From positions 1 through 44,251 of the forward strand of contig CAINGU010000011.1 of the NCBI GenBank assembly GCA_903848645.1: 44,251 nucleotides of DNA, read 5' to 3'. Below, in pieces: positions 1 to 8,699 of this stretch. The number at the start of each line of letters is the position of its first letter. The stretch's first letter is position 1. The notes beneath the pieces were generated by a model that saw nothing but the letters and a program-made list of their open reading frames with translations, had not been told where the DNA came from and made no database searches. A program made the translations under genes and the position numbers. This stretch comes from an uncultured cyanobacterium. GTDB taxonomy: Bacteria > Cyanobacteriota > Cyanobacteriia > Cyanobacteriales > Nostocaceae.

Positions 1-86
1 ACTAATATTTGATTTTTGAAATGTACGTAGGGTGGGCAATGCCCACCGTAGGGGGTTTTGGTGGGCATTGCCCACCCTACACTACT
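1..86. repeat. 86-bp inverted-repeat element, copy 1
   Basis: Two arms, each a hairpin built on GTGGGCAATGCCCAC or its complement, are separated by a short G/T-rich spacer. The outer sequence is shared with a second copy at 23849-23934, but the central spacer there reads in the opposite orientation. It begins about 70 bases beyond the stop codon of the minus-strand protease gene, so it could act as an RNA 3'-end structure. The element touches the window edge and may extend further. Confidence 0.8.
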
Positions 87-157
87 TAAAATTTTATGGC
101 TACGCCACGCAAGCTATCAAATATCATTTATGATTCCTATATTACCTATTACCCGAC

Positions 158-1684
158 TTAATTATTACTACCTAAAAGAAACAAACTAATTAATGTGCCA
201 CTGTTCCAAAGACTATGGAGCAGCATAGAAGAAAGTAAATTCCGCGATCGCGTGTAAACTATTCCTAAGACCATTCCTAATGCTGTCAGCGGCAGTATTT
301 CTGATAAACTTAGGTGAGCAGCCGCAAACAACAAACTACTGGCGAAAATTGCCCCCCAAACCGACGTATAACGAGTTAGAGATGGTAATAAAAAGCCTCG
401 AAATAGGAATTCTTCAAAAAACGGTGCAGCTATGGCTGCCGTAAAGAAAAATATCCCCAATGCGGTATTATCCCGACTTTCTAGTGCCATTTGTAAAAGT
501 GGATTACTGCCACCTTGGCCTTGCCATAATTTTTGATTAATCAGTGATACTATCACGACAATGGGTAAAGCTGTACAATAGCCACCCAGTCCCCACAAAA
601 ACCAATTACTGAAGACATTGAAGCGAAACCAGTGTTCGGGAAGGGGGAAAAAACGCCTAATGGAAAAATATAGCACTGACAAAGAACCGCAAGCCACTAA
701 TAGGTAACTAACTAAAACTGTAAAAGCTTCAATTCTGGCATTACCTGTACCCCTGGGAATAGGGAGAATAGATAATAATTCTGGAATAAATAATTGTCCC
801 ATTAAGAAAAAACCCAGGACGAAAACCTGAATAATTATTTCCCAATTCCAAGGAGTTGACCAAGCTAAATCCCCATTTGTTGCTAATAGGGATTCTCGAC
901 CTTTAAGTAAGCGTTGAACCAATAAGAAAATTAGTAGTATTAGCCCTATAAACGCCGTTAAGGTGGGGATAGTAGCAATTATCGCCAATTTTAACAATGC
1001 TTGGGTTGCTGCTTCTTGTTGGGCAATTTTTAGAGATGATAAAGCTTCTTGACGTTGTTGGAGTTGATATAATTTTTCTAACGCTGTAGAACGAAACCAA
1101 CTATCTAAATTTTGTTGAATTAGTTGTTCAGCTTTGGGAAATAGACGCGGAGGTTTACTCCACATTCCACTTAAACTTTGTGCAGTTTCTTGATATTTGG
1201 GATTAATATCTGAATATTGCTGTAATTCATTCCAAGTTTTAACAGCGTTGTCTGTTTCCTGTTGCTGTGCTTGCAAAATTCCCAACCGCAAATCTACTTC
1301 CGCTAACAATTTTTCTTGTTGCTGGATAGATTTTTGTAAACTTTTCTCCTCTGCGGAAATAGAAGTAATTGCGGAAGATTGCAGTTTTGCTAATTTTGTT
1401 TGAGTTGTCTGCAAACTGGTTTGGACAGATTCACTCGCTTCTTGATATTGCTTTATTGCACTTTCTAGAGGATTTGCACCGAGAATAGATTCTTGAAGTG
1501 TTTGAATACTATTATCGCTACTATCTTCTGGTTGCCATGCTTGGGCTTGTAAGACGATATTAGTCTGGTACAATTCTAGACGACTCTGGAACTGAGGTTT
1601 TTGCCAGCTATTCAATAAAGATATCCCGGACAACATTATCGCTAATAGAGTTAGTCCCAGTAACAGCAACCGCTTAATTGTCAT
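158..1684 (-). CDS. CPBP-family intramembrane glutamic protease with N-terminal coiled coil
   Basis: Predicted membrane protease of the CPBP (Abi/CAAX-protease-like) family, 508 aa. The C-terminal half has several membrane segments and the family motifs: the glutamate pair E424-E425 followed by FLFRG, then AAAH about 35 residues on, and HSLWNS near the C-terminus. These are the expected glutamate and histidine catalytic residues. The N-terminus has one membrane segment (about residues 5-25), followed by a Gln/Leu/Glu-rich coiled-coil region (about 60-225) that is not part of the core family and probably lies outside the membrane. Substrate unknown; Rce1-type CAAX processing should not be assumed. 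It starts at an ATG and is followed by the 86-bp repeat. The family is clear, the role is not. Confidence 0.88.
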   Translation of the reverse strand: MTIKRLLLLGLTLLAIMLSGISLLNSWQKPQFQSRLELYQTNIVLQAQAWQPEDSSDNSIQTLQESILGANPLESAIKQYQEASESVQTSLQTTQTKLAKLQSSAITSISAEEKSLQKSIQQQEKLLAEVDLRLGILQAQQQETDNAVKTWNELQQYSDINPKYQETAQSLSGMWSKPPRLFPKAEQLIQQNLDSWFRSTALEKLYQLQQRQEALSSLKIAQQEAATQALLKLAIIATIPTLTAFIGLILLIFLLVQRLLKGRESLLATNGDLAWSTPWNWEIIIQVFVLGFFLMGQLFIPELLSILPIPRGTGNARIEAFTVLVSYLLVACGSLSVLYFSIRRFFPLPEHWFRFNVFSNWFLWGLGGYCTALPIVVIVSLINQKLWQGQGGSNPLLQMALESRDNTALGIFFFTAAIAAPFFEEFLFRGFLLPSLTRYTSVWGAIFASSLLFAAAHLSLSEILPLTALGMVLGIVYTRSRNLLSSMLLHSLWNSGTLISLFLLGSNN

Positions 1685-1737
1685 CTATCCCCCTTTGAGT
1701 TACGAGTACAGGAGCATAAGCCCCTTGGCAATTATAA

Positions 1738-1782
1738 GCTAGTACCGCAAGGTGGAGTGAAAAATTAAAAATTAAAAATTGA
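1738..1782 (+). repeat. Partial copy of the TACTAGTACCGC-type repeat
   Basis: The sequence CTAGTACCGCAAGGTGGA, followed by A/T-rich AAAATTA repeats, resembles the left end of the MITE-like elements at 28923-29041, 35971-36083 and 36078-36197. The right terminal repeat is not seen. It lies in the 274-base gap between the CPBP gene and arfB, which otherwise holds only a short CGCAAAGGCGCAAAG-type dispersed repeat. Confidence 0.5.
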
Positions 1783-1958
1783 AAAAAGTAGATTAATTAA
1801 GCCTTATACCAATAACAAATATGTTTTTTACGAATTCTTTAGAAAATCAACTTCAGCAGTGGAATAATACTCACGCAAAGGCGCAAAGAGAATTCAAGAG
1901 TTAAAACTGCTGTATGTTAAGATATAGGATTATGGATATAAATTACTGCATATAAGCA

Positions 1959-2372
1959 ATGATAGAAATTTCTCAGACATTAATTATTCCTGATAGCGAT
2001 ATTGAAATTAGTGCAATTCGTTCTCAGGGTGCAGGTGGTCAAAATGTTAATAAAGTTGCTACTGCTATTCATTTACGCTTTGATATTGGTGCTTCTTCTT
2101 TACCGGAAATCTATAAAGAACGGCTTTTAAAGCTGAAGGATAATCGCATTACTATTGAGGGAGTTGTGGTTATTAAGGCGCAGGAGTACCGCAGTCAAGA
2201 ACAGAATAAGGAGGAGGCTTTCAGACGACTTCAGGAACTGATTAAAAGTGTGTCTGTTTTACCTCGAAAACGTAAACGAACTAAACCAAGTCGCAGTTCT
2301 CAAAGAAAACGTCTTGATAGTAAAAATAAGCGCGGACAAATTAAGTTGACTAGAGGGAAAATTACAGAATAA
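1959..2372 (+). CDS. arfB: Peptidyl-tRNA hydrolase ArfB (YaeJ-type ribosome rescue factor)
   Basis: Releases the nascent chain from ribosomes stalled without a stop codon. The protein has 137 aa, the usual size for ArfB/YaeJ and far shorter than RF1 or RF2. The catalytic GGQ is at residues 26-28 in the context RSQGAGGQNVNKV, which is the class I release-factor hydrolase motif. The codon-recognition domains are absent. The C-terminus from about residue 100 is very rich in Arg and Lys, matching the basic tail that ArfB inserts into the empty mRNA channel. It is a single gene; the next plus-strand ORF begins about 190 bases later. ATG start with no strong Shine-Dalgarno sequence. Confidence 0.93.
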   Translation: MIEISQTLIIPDSDIEISAIRSQGAGGQNVNKVATAIHLRFDIGASSLPEIYKERLLKLKDNRITIEGVVVIKAQEYRSQEQNKEEAFRRLQELIKSVSVLPRKRKRTKPSRSSQRKRLDSKNKRGQIKLTRGKITE

Positions 2373-2565
2373 TCACGACGCTATTACTTTGATGAGAAAT
2401 ATTGTACTGCTGTGGATATTAAATTTATGCTATTATAATACTTAAATACCGACAAAATTTAACGTCTTCATTTAAAAAAAAATTAATTTAGATGGAAGAG
2501 ATGTTGCTAAAGTTGCAATTACACTACTAGATTTTGGTGGATTTAATGATAGAACTATTGTATTT

Positions 2566-2883
2566 TTGCTGGATTTAATGATTAGAAATCAAATTTATAT
2601 CAGCGATCCACAATATCAAAACCAAGCTAAGGAGATTCGGAACAAAATAAATAAACTTTCAGGAAAATTAGCAAAATTAAATAATTTAAGTTCTAATAAT
2701 GCTAATAATTCACCCTTCTTTAACAGTTGGTTTCTCAGTGTTCCACAGTTATTAGTTTTACTTGATAACGTAAATTCTAATGATTCGCTAAAAACAGAAC
2801 TATGGAAAATACGCAGTGTGTCTGCAAGTACACTAGATTTTTATTTTGAATATTCGCTTTTTGGTAGAGGAGATAGACAATGA
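2566..2883 (+). CDS. Hypothetical protein upstream of DUF4325 gene; 5' end uncertain
   Basis: Not recognised. The 105-aa frame begins with TTG and ends in an ATGA overlap with the STAS-like gene, so the two are translationally coupled. The same frame stays open upstream to the TAA at 2473-2475 and reads like protein there (around 2488: LDGRDVAKVAITLLDFGG), yet it holds no ATG or GTG. The true start may be a rare codon or TTG, or the 5' end may be damaged. A run of nine A residues at 2474-2482 is a possible frameshift site. The visible protein is mixed helical, with a Lys/Asn-rich central part. Because of the partner, a regulator of the STAS-like protein is possible but unproven. Confidence 0.6.
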   Translation: MLDLMIRNQIYISDPQYQNQAKEIRNKINKLSGKLAKLNNLSSNNANNSPFFNSWFLSVPQLLVLLDNVNSNDSLKTELWKIRSVSASTLDFYFEYSLFGRGDRQ

Positions 2884-3227
2884 TATATAAAGTTTATGAT
2901 ATTGTGGGTGAATATGCCATCACTGTTGATGGCGGACAAAAGCTATATGATCAGATTCATCCATGTTTATTAGGTGGTAAAACGGTGGAATTAGATTTTG
3001 CAGGGGTGAAAGTTTTTGGTTCTCCATTTGTAAATTTTGCATTTGGTCAATTGTTGAAAGATATCCCAGCAGAGAAGTTAAATCAATTGCTTGAATTTAT
3101 CTCTCTCAATGCTGATGGATTGGATGTTATAAATCATGTAATGGCTAAGGCCACGCAATATTACTCTGATGAAAAATATCGAAATGCGGTAGATACTGTG
3201 ATTACAGATATGGCTAGAACTTTTTAA
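2880..3227 (+). CDS. STAS-like domain protein (DUF4325)
   Basis: A 115-aa single-domain protein resembling the STAS-like DUF4325 family. A strand with [23 protein letters not shown] (residues about 36-58, glycine-serine turn included) is the family's hallmark and resembles anti-sigma-factor antagonists. Such proteins usually act in switching modules with a histidine-kinase-like ATPase; no such kinase is adjacent here. It starts at the ATG of an ATGA overlap with the upstream hypothetical gene. Its TAA overlaps the stop codon of convergent uvrB by four bases. Family assignment is from pattern recognition; function unknown. Confidence 0.75.
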   Translation: MIYKVYDIVGEYAITVDGGQKLYDQIHPCLLGGKTVELDFAGVKVFGSPFVNFAFGQLLKDIPAEKLNQLLEFISLNADGLDVINHVMAKATQYYSDEKYRNAVDTVITDMARTF

Positions 3228-5218
3228 CGTCCTAACATTTTATCTCTCAAATGCTTAATGCGATCGCGCAATTTTCCAGCTTCTTCAAATTCCATCTTCT
3301 TCGCTGCTTCCTTCATTTGTTTTTCTAGCAGCATAATTAACTCTGGAATGTCTTCTAATGATATTTCATCTAAATGTTCATCAACCATTTTTAAATCAGT
3401 TGCATTTAAGCGTCGGGAAGCATCTAAAAAAGATAAAATCGAATTAGTCTGTTTCTTAATAATCGGTTGCGGTGTAATTCCATGGAGTTTATTGTAAGCA
3501 GTTTGAATTCCTCTTCTTCTATCAGTTTCATCAATGGCTTTAATCATACTTCCTGTCATTTTATCAGCATATAAAATCGCTTTTCCCTTAACATGACGTG
3601 CTGCGCGTCCAATAGTTTGAATTAGAGAACGTTCAGTCCGCAAAAATCCTTCCTTATCTGCGTCCATAATTGCTACTAAAGAAACTTCAGGTAAATCTAA
3701 ACCTTCCCGCAATAAGTTCACACCGACTAACACATCAAAAACACCATTTCGTAAATCTTGTAAAATTTCAATACGTTGAATAGAATTAATTTCTGAATGT
3801 AAATATCTGATTTTAATTCCCCTTTCTGCTAAATATTCCGTCAAATCTTCCGCCATACGTTTAGTTAATGTTGTCACTAAAGTTCTTTCCTGACGGTCAA
3901 CTCGATCTTTTATTTCTCCTAATAAATCATCAATTTGTCCTTCCGTGGGACGCACAAATATTTCTGGGTCAATTACTCCCGTCGGTCTAATTACTTGTTC
4001 AATAATATTCTCTTCGGAAATTTCCAATTCCCAATTTCCTGGAGTCGCGGAAACAAAAATACATTGATTGACTTTTTGCCAAAATTCTTCCGCTTGTAAA
4101 GGACGATTATCCGCCGCACTGGGAAGCCGAAAACCATGATCTATTAATACTTTTTTTCTGGCTTGATCTCCATTATACATTCCGCGAATTTGGGGAACGG
4201 TAACATGAGATTCATCTATCACTAATAACCAATCTTTAGGAAAGTAATCAATTAAACATTCTGGTGGTTCTCCTGCTTGTCTTCCGGCTAAATGACGAGA
4301 ATAATTTTCTACACCGTTACAATATCCCACTTCTCTTAACATTTCCAAATCATAACGGGTACGTTGGTCAATGCGTTGGGCTTCGACTAATTTACCCATT
4401 GATTCTAATGTTAATTGTTGTTTTTTTAATTCGGTGGCTATATCTTCACAAGCGATTTCTACTCTTTCTTTAGGAGTAACAAAGTGACGCGCAGGATAGA
4501 TATTTACTGCTTCTAAACTGTGGAGAATTTCGCCACTCACAGGATCTACATATCTAATTGCGTCAATTTCATCTCCAAAAAATTCCACGCGAATAATTCT
4601 ATCTTCGTAAGCAGGAGAAATTTCTAAAACGTCACCCCGAACTCGAAATTTTCCCCTCCCCATTTCTATGTCATTGCGAGTATATTGAACTGCTGTTAAA
4701 TCCCGTAAAACTTGACGCGGATCAATTTCCATTCCCAATTGTAACTTAATTGCGGCTTTCAGGTATTCCGCCGGCATTCCTAAACCGTAAATACAACTAA
4801 TTGAAGCGACAACAATCACATCCTTGCGTTCAAATAAAGAACGAGTGGCGGAATGTCGTAACATATCTATTTCTTCATTAATCGCTGATGTTTTCTCTAT
4901 ATAAGTATCAGTAACAGGTAGATATGCTTCGGGTTGATAGTAATCGTAATAACTGACAAAATACTCAACTGCATTATTAGGAAAAAACTCGCGCAGTTCG
5001 TTACACAATTGGGCGGCTAATGTCTTATTATGTGCTAATACTAAGGTAGGTCTACCGACTTTTTCAATGACTGCGGCTATGGAGAACGTCTTCCCGGTTC
5101 CTGTCGCACCCAGTAATGTTTGATAATGATTTCCTGTTTGAATACTAGCAGAAAGTTGAGCGATCGCTTGTGGTTGATCACCGGTGGGGACAAATGGCGC
5201 TTGGAGATTAAAATCCAT
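3224..5218 (-). CDS. uvrB: Excinuclease ABC subunit UvrB
   Basis: The damage-verification helicase of nucleotide excision repair, which takes DNA from UvrA and recruits UvrC. At 664 aa it is a full-length UvrB. Visible motifs: Walker A GATGTGKT at residues 37-44, the tyrosine-rich beta-hairpin region ([13 protein letters not shown]) that clamps damaged DNA, the Walker B-type VIDESH, the helicase motif QTIGRAARH, and a C-terminal UVR domain (about 625-660) for UvrC contact. It is a single gene that converges on the DUF4325 gene with overlapping stop codons. The upstream region has two perfect palindromes (5307-5322 and 5325-5336) that could be regulatory. Confidence 0.98.
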   Translation of the reverse strand: MDFNLQAPFVPTGDQPQAIAQLSASIQTGNHYQTLLGATGTGKTFSIAAVIEKVGRPTLVLAHNKTLAAQLCNELREFFPNNAVEYFVSYYDYYQPEAYLPVTDTYIEKTSAINEEIDMLRHSATRSLFERKDVIVVASISCIYGLGMPAEYLKAAIKLQLGMEIDPRQVLRDLTAVQYTRNDIEMGRGKFRVRGDVLEISPAYEDRIIRVEFFGDEIDAIRYVDPVSGEILHSLEAVNIYPARHFVTPKERVEIACEDIATELKKQQLTLESMGKLVEAQRIDQRTRYDLEMLREVGYCNGVENYSRHLAGRQAGEPPECLIDYFPKDWLLVIDESHVTVPQIRGMYNGDQARKKVLIDHGFRLPSAADNRPLQAEEFWQKVNQCIFVSATPGNWELEISEENIIEQVIRPTGVIDPEIFVRPTEGQIDDLLGEIKDRVDRQERTLVTTLTKRMAEDLTEYLAERGIKIRYLHSEINSIQRIEILQDLRNGVFDVLVGVNLLREGLDLPEVSLVAIMDADKEGFLRTERSLIQTIGRAARHVKGKAILYADKMTGSMIKAIDETDRRRGIQTAYNKLHGITPQPIIKKQTNSILSFLDASRRLNATDLKMVDEHLDEISLEDIPELIMLLEKQMKEAAKKMEFEEAGKLRDRIKHLRDKMLGR

Positions 5219-5306
5219 TATCTAGCTTGAACGTTACACCTAGCAATTCTACACAATTTCTCAGTTTTGCGTTGGGCGCGAATTTTTTTTCGGGGTTTGG
5301 CTTGCA

Positions 5307-5336
5307 ACATCGCCGGCGATGTGCTATATTAATATA
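5307..5336. promoter_or_regulatory. Two adjacent perfect palindromes upstream of uvrB
   Basis: ACATCGCCGGCGATGT (5307-5322) and TATATTAATATA (5325-5336) are perfect palindromes two bases apart, about 90-120 bases upstream of the uvrB start. A protein-binding site is plausible. I could not match either to a known cyanobacterial operator. A 67-aa minus-strand frame here looks random. Confidence 0.3.
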
Positions 5337-5471
5337 ATGGAGTAGGGATAAAATTTTTATTGAGGCACGCGTTCCTATTATCATAATATCATGCCTGGCA
5401 GCGCGAGTCAACCCCCAAAACCTGAATTTATTTTTGCCGGCTCAAAAAAGCCGTACACAATTGATTTATTG

Positions 5472-6029
5472 TTAAAATCCTTGTAGTAAGCGTTGAATAG
5501 AAATTTTAATTTCTGGAAATGCTAAGGGAGATATTTCACCGCAAGTAAAGGTTAATTCTCTAGAATAATTACCATTTATTGGTTCTCTAAACACTTTTAA
5601 TTGTTGATTTTTTAAATCTACTACCCAATACTCATTAATTAATGCAGCAGCATAGGTTTTGCGTTTTATCTCTAAATCTTTACTTAAAGTAGTTTTAGAA
5701 TATTCGATTAACCAAAATATATTTTCAGGATAAGGATGATGATTGCGATAAATAGTCCGCAGTGGTTCAACTATTGCTAAATCTGGTGCTGGTTCTGAAT
5801 TGCTATTAGGTATTGTAATCGGTTTTGCGTCTCTTACCAGTGCTTTTGAACCGAGTAATTCCCGCAAATATTCAGCAGAATCAGTATTAATTTGCGCGTG
5901 TTCTGGTCTTTCCGGTGCCATGTTGATAATTTCTCCATTTAGTAGTTCAACTTGACGACCAGCTAAAAGGCCAATTTCAATCATACGATGATAGTCGTCT
6001 AAACTCCATTTAGCAATAGTAACTGTCAT
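5472..6029 (-). CDS. Uma2-family restriction-endonuclease-fold protein (DUF820)
   Basis: A 185-aa member of the Uma2/DUF820 family, which has the PD-(D/E)XK nuclease fold and is strongly expanded in cyanobacteria. The expected residues are visible: E28 in VELLNGEI, D83 in PAPDLAIVE, E109-x-S111 in WLIEYSKTTLSKD, and the downstream KRKTYAAALINEYWVVD segment. Biological role and substrate are not known for most members; some have been suggested to be mobile-element or defence related. It is a single gene at the left edge of the phosphorothioation island, separated from it by a REP pair. Nothing indicates that it belongs functionally to the Dnd system. Confidence 0.9.
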   Translation of the reverse strand: MTVTIAKWSLDDYHRMIEIGLLAGRQVELLNGEIINMAPERPEHAQINTDSAEYLRELLGSKALVRDAKPITIPNSNSEPAPDLAIVEPLRTIYRNHHPYPENIFWLIEYSKTTLSKDLEIKRKTYAAALINEYWVVDLKNQQLKVFREPINGNYSRELTFTCGEISPLAFPEIKISIQRLLQGF

Positions 6030-6099
6030 GGTTAGTTTTCCTAAAGCTAGGGTACGATTCTCATTTTAACTTGAATTTGATATACTTTTAAGAATTTTG

Positions 6100-6216
6100 G
6101 GCGACTAGAAGTCGCTACTACACAAGCAAAGTCCACCTGCGTGGACTAACAGAAAATTAAGGGTTTCAAACCCACGAAGGTGGGTTTTGTCTGTGTAGCC
6201 GCGACTTCTAGTCGCC
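6100..6216. repeat. Inverted pair of REP-type double hairpins
   Basis: The plus unit at 6100-6149 holds the hairpin GGCGACTAGAAGTCGC, then CTACACA, then a second hairpin GTCCACCTGCGTGGAC. The minus unit at 6169-6216 repeats this order in reverse complement, with a second hairpin of the AACCCACC type. The same architecture flanks the transposase gene at 14110-14535, so this is probably a copy moved by that RAYT or a relative. It fills most of the 315-base gap between the Uma2 gene and the 57-aa ORF. Confidence 0.85.
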
Positions 6217-6344
6217 AGGTGTGTAATAAATTAGACTTCCATGTAGCCCAACCCATTATATAAAGTGGAGTGGGATGAGTACAGACAAATAAAAATAGTA
6301 TCAGAAATGGTTAAAATAGAAAATAAATCTATTGCTGTTTTAAA

Positions 6345-6518
6345 ATGATACCAGAAGCAAATATTGAAGATGTTCAAGAACCAATTACCAGCGCACCACC
6401 GGAGGTAAAGCAAATTATTGAGAAGGTGTGGAGATTGGAGAAAAGCCGATTAGATAGAAAGAGTAAGGGTCATATTAATGATGATATTCTCACTATTGTC
6501 AAGGAAGCGGTGCAATGA
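6345..6518 (+). CDS. Small hypothetical protein (57 aa) at head of ATPase operon
   Basis: Too short for many gene callers. ATG at 6345, reading MIPEANIEDVQEP and ending EAVQ; the TGA at 6516-6518 overlaps the ATG of the next gene as ATGA. The protein is hydrophilic: an acidic N-terminus, a Pro-containing spacer, then a charged helical part (about 20-57) with KVWRLEKSRLDRKSKG. No membrane segment or known motif. The four-base overlap argues for coupled translation with the DndD-like ATPase, so it may be a partner subunit or regulator of that protein. Reality as a gene is supported only by frame, start and overlap. Confidence 0.6.
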   Translation: MIPEANIEDVQEPITSAPPEVKQIIEKVWRLEKSRLDRKSKGHINDDILTIVKEAVQ

Positions 6519-8581
6519 AGCTAACTTCGATTAAATTATGTAATTTTCGTTCTTTTTATGGGAAAACACCAGAGATAACTTTGGCTGGTGGAGATGTTCG
6601 CAATACGACGATGATTTATGGTAGTAATGGCGCAGGTAAAACTAGTATTTTGAATGGGTTTACTTGGGTTTTATATGAAAAGTTTAGTGCGGCTTTTGCA
6701 TCAACTGAACAGTTAGTAAATAAACGTGCAATTTCAGAATCTCAACCTAGTCAACCTGTGGAATGTTGGGTGGAAGTTGGTTGGGAACATGAAGGTAATC
6801 GTTATCGCGCTACTCGTGGTTGTCGGGTTTATAAAAATGAAAGTGATGTGATTGAAGCTGGGAAAACTCAGTTGAAAATTCAAGTTGCTGGAGATGATGG
6901 AAAATGGTATTTTCCCCTTCAACAAGCTGAGGAAATTATTACTCAGATTTTACCAGCAAGTTTACATCAATATTTTTTCTTTGACGGTGAACGGATTGAG
7001 GAAATTGTCCGTTCTGATAATAAAGCGGAAATTGCAGAAGCAATTAGAACTTTTTTGGGTGTGGAAGTTATTGAACTTTCGATTAAACACTTGAAAGATG
7101 CTAAGAAGAGTTTGGAAACTGAGTTAAAACATATTGGTGACGCGGAAACTAAACAGTTATTAACTCAGCAAGAAAAGCAAGAACTGGAAATAGAGAAAAT
7201 CAACACCCGTCAAACGGAAATAAATCAAGAGTTAGAAAGTTATCAAACATTTAAAAAAGAAGTCAGTAATAAGTTACGAGAATTGAGTGCTGTTAAGGAA
7301 TTACAGGAAAGAAAGCAAAGTTTAGACTCCCAAAGAGATGGTTTGCGGGAAGAATTGAAGAAAACACGGGAGAATTTGAAAAAGACTATTTCCGCACGGG
7401 GTTATACTGTTCTATTATCGGAAACTACCGCCAAGTTTCGGGAAATATTCACAGATTTAAAACAAAAGGGTGAATTAACTGCGGGAATTTCGCGCGAATT
7501 TGTCAATGATTTACTCAATAGTGGACGTTGTATTTGTGGTGCAGATTTGAGGGAAGGAACTCATACTTATTTTCATGTGAAGAATTTAATGAGAAAATCT
7601 GGTTCTTCGACTGTGGAAGAAACCGCAATTAGAATGAGCGCACAAGTTGATGAAATTGATAAACAAGCACTTGCTTTTTGGGAAGAAGCGGATAGAGAAC
7701 AAGCACGAATTCAACAGTTAAGAGAAAATCTCAATCAAGTTGAATTGGAATTAGCAACTATTCAAGAACAACTCCGAAAAGATCCTAATGAGGAAATTAG
7801 CAGTTTACAAAAACGTCTGGATGAAATTGAAGCTAAAATTGATGAGTTAAATCGAGAACAAGGTGCAAATCAACAGGAAGTTTCTCACCTCAAAACAGCT
7901 ATTGATGCTTTGATAAAACAAATATCTAAGCAAAAACAAAATGAGGAAAAACAATCTTTAGCACAGCGTCGGATTAATGCTACTCAAGATGCAATTGACA
8001 GGTTATCGGAAGTTAAAAACCGTCAAGAAAATCAATTTCGTCTGCAATTGGAACAGCGAGTACAGGAAATTTTTTCGGATATGTCTTTTACTCCTTATGT
8101 TCCCAAGATTAGCGAAAAGTATGAGTTGAGTTTGGTGGAAAACACGACGGGAATTGAAGCACCAGTCGCAGCTTCGACGGGAGAAAATCAAGTTCTCAGT
8201 TTATCTTTTATCGCTAGTATTATTGATAAGGTGCGCGACTGGAGTGAGAAGCGAAAAATGATCATGCTTCCTGAAAGTAGCACTTTTCCGATTGTTATGG
8301 ATTCTCCTTTTGGGAGTTTAGACGTTAATTCTCGTCGTCACATTGCGCGAACTATTCCTAAGTTAGCAAATCAGTTGGTTGTGTTGGTGACTAAAACTCA
8401 ATGGAGGGTGGAGGTTGAGGAGGAAATTGCTGATAAGGTTGGGAAGGAATATGTTTTGGTTTATTATTCTTCTAAGCCTAATTGTGAACAGGATTTTATT
8501 GAGTTGGGGAGGGAAAGATATTCTTTGGTTCGTCAGAGTTTGAATGGTTTTGAATATACTGAAATTGTTGAGGTTGAATGA
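6515..8581 (+). CDS. DndD-like SMC/Rad50-type ATPase (second DndD paralogue)
   Basis: A 688-aa ABC-type ATPase with split head domains, related to DndD, SbcC and Rad50. Walker A GSNGAGKT is at residues 36-43. The FFDGERIEE segment resembles the LFDGEQVKE of the dndD product at 14707-16695. Long coiled coils span about 195-510 and are interrupted near residues 339-342 by Cys-Ile-Cys-Gly, which resembles a shortened zinc hook. The ABC signature is degenerate (STGENQVLSLSF), and Walker B is IVMDSPFGSLD. It lies in a short operon between a 57-aa ORF and a Dnd-associated protein 4 gene. It probably couples ATP hydrolysis to DNA sensing in the phosphorothioation system. Whether it serves modification or restriction is inference. 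Confidence 0.85.
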   Translation: MKLTSIKLCNFRSFYGKTPEITLAGGDVRNTTMIYGSNGAGKTSILNGFTWVLYEKFSAAFASTEQLVNKRAISESQPSQPVECWVEVGWEHEGNRYRATRGCRVYKNESDVIEAGKTQLKIQVAGDDGKWYFPLQQAEEIITQILPASLHQYFFFDGERIEEIVRSDNKAEIAEAIRTFLGVEVIELSIKHLKDAKKSLETELKHIGDAETKQLLTQQEKQELEIEKINTRQTEINQELESYQTFKKEVSNKLRELSAVKELQERKQSLDSQRDGLREELKKTRENLKKTISARGYTVLLSETTAKFREIFTDLKQKGELTAGISREFVNDLLNSGRCICGADLREGTHTYFHVKNLMRKSGSSTVEETAIRMSAQVDEIDKQALAFWEEADREQARIQQLRENLNQVELELATIQEQLRKDPNEEISSLQKRLDEIEAKIDELNREQGANQQEVSHLKTAIDALIKQISKQKQNEEKQSLAQRRINATQDAIDRLSEVKNRQENQFRLQLEQRVQEIFSDMSFTPYVPKISEKYELSLVENTTGIEAPVAASTGENQVLSLSFIASIIDKVRDWSEKRKMIMLPESSTFPIVMDSPFGSLDVNSRRHIARTIPKLANQLVVLVTKTQWRVEVEEEIADKVGKEYVLVYYSSKPNCEQDFIELGRERYSLVRQSLNGFEYTEIVEVE

Positions 8582-8699
8582 TAGAAGAGTAACGAACCGC
8601 AGAGACGCAGAGGACGCAGAGGAAGAAAGAAGAATGTAAGGGTTTGGTATTAGTAGGTTAGGTTTGGTTTATGATGTTAAGGGTGTATATTTTATAATT

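Noticed and set aside
5208-5411. 67-aa minus-strand frame ahead of uvrB
   Set aside because: Composition is unlike protein (Arg/Cys clusters), it overlaps the uvrB start in another frame and covers the palindromes; no start signal.
5472-6029. Uma2 nuclease as the restriction enzyme of the Dnd system
   Set aside because: The family is spread over cyanobacterial genomes without link to Dnd, is on the opposite strand and is separated by a REP pair.
6231-6413. 60-aa minus-strand frame opposite the 57-aa ORF
   Set aside because: Antisense of the small plus-strand ORF and adjacent A/T-rich DNA; no sensible protein pattern or context.
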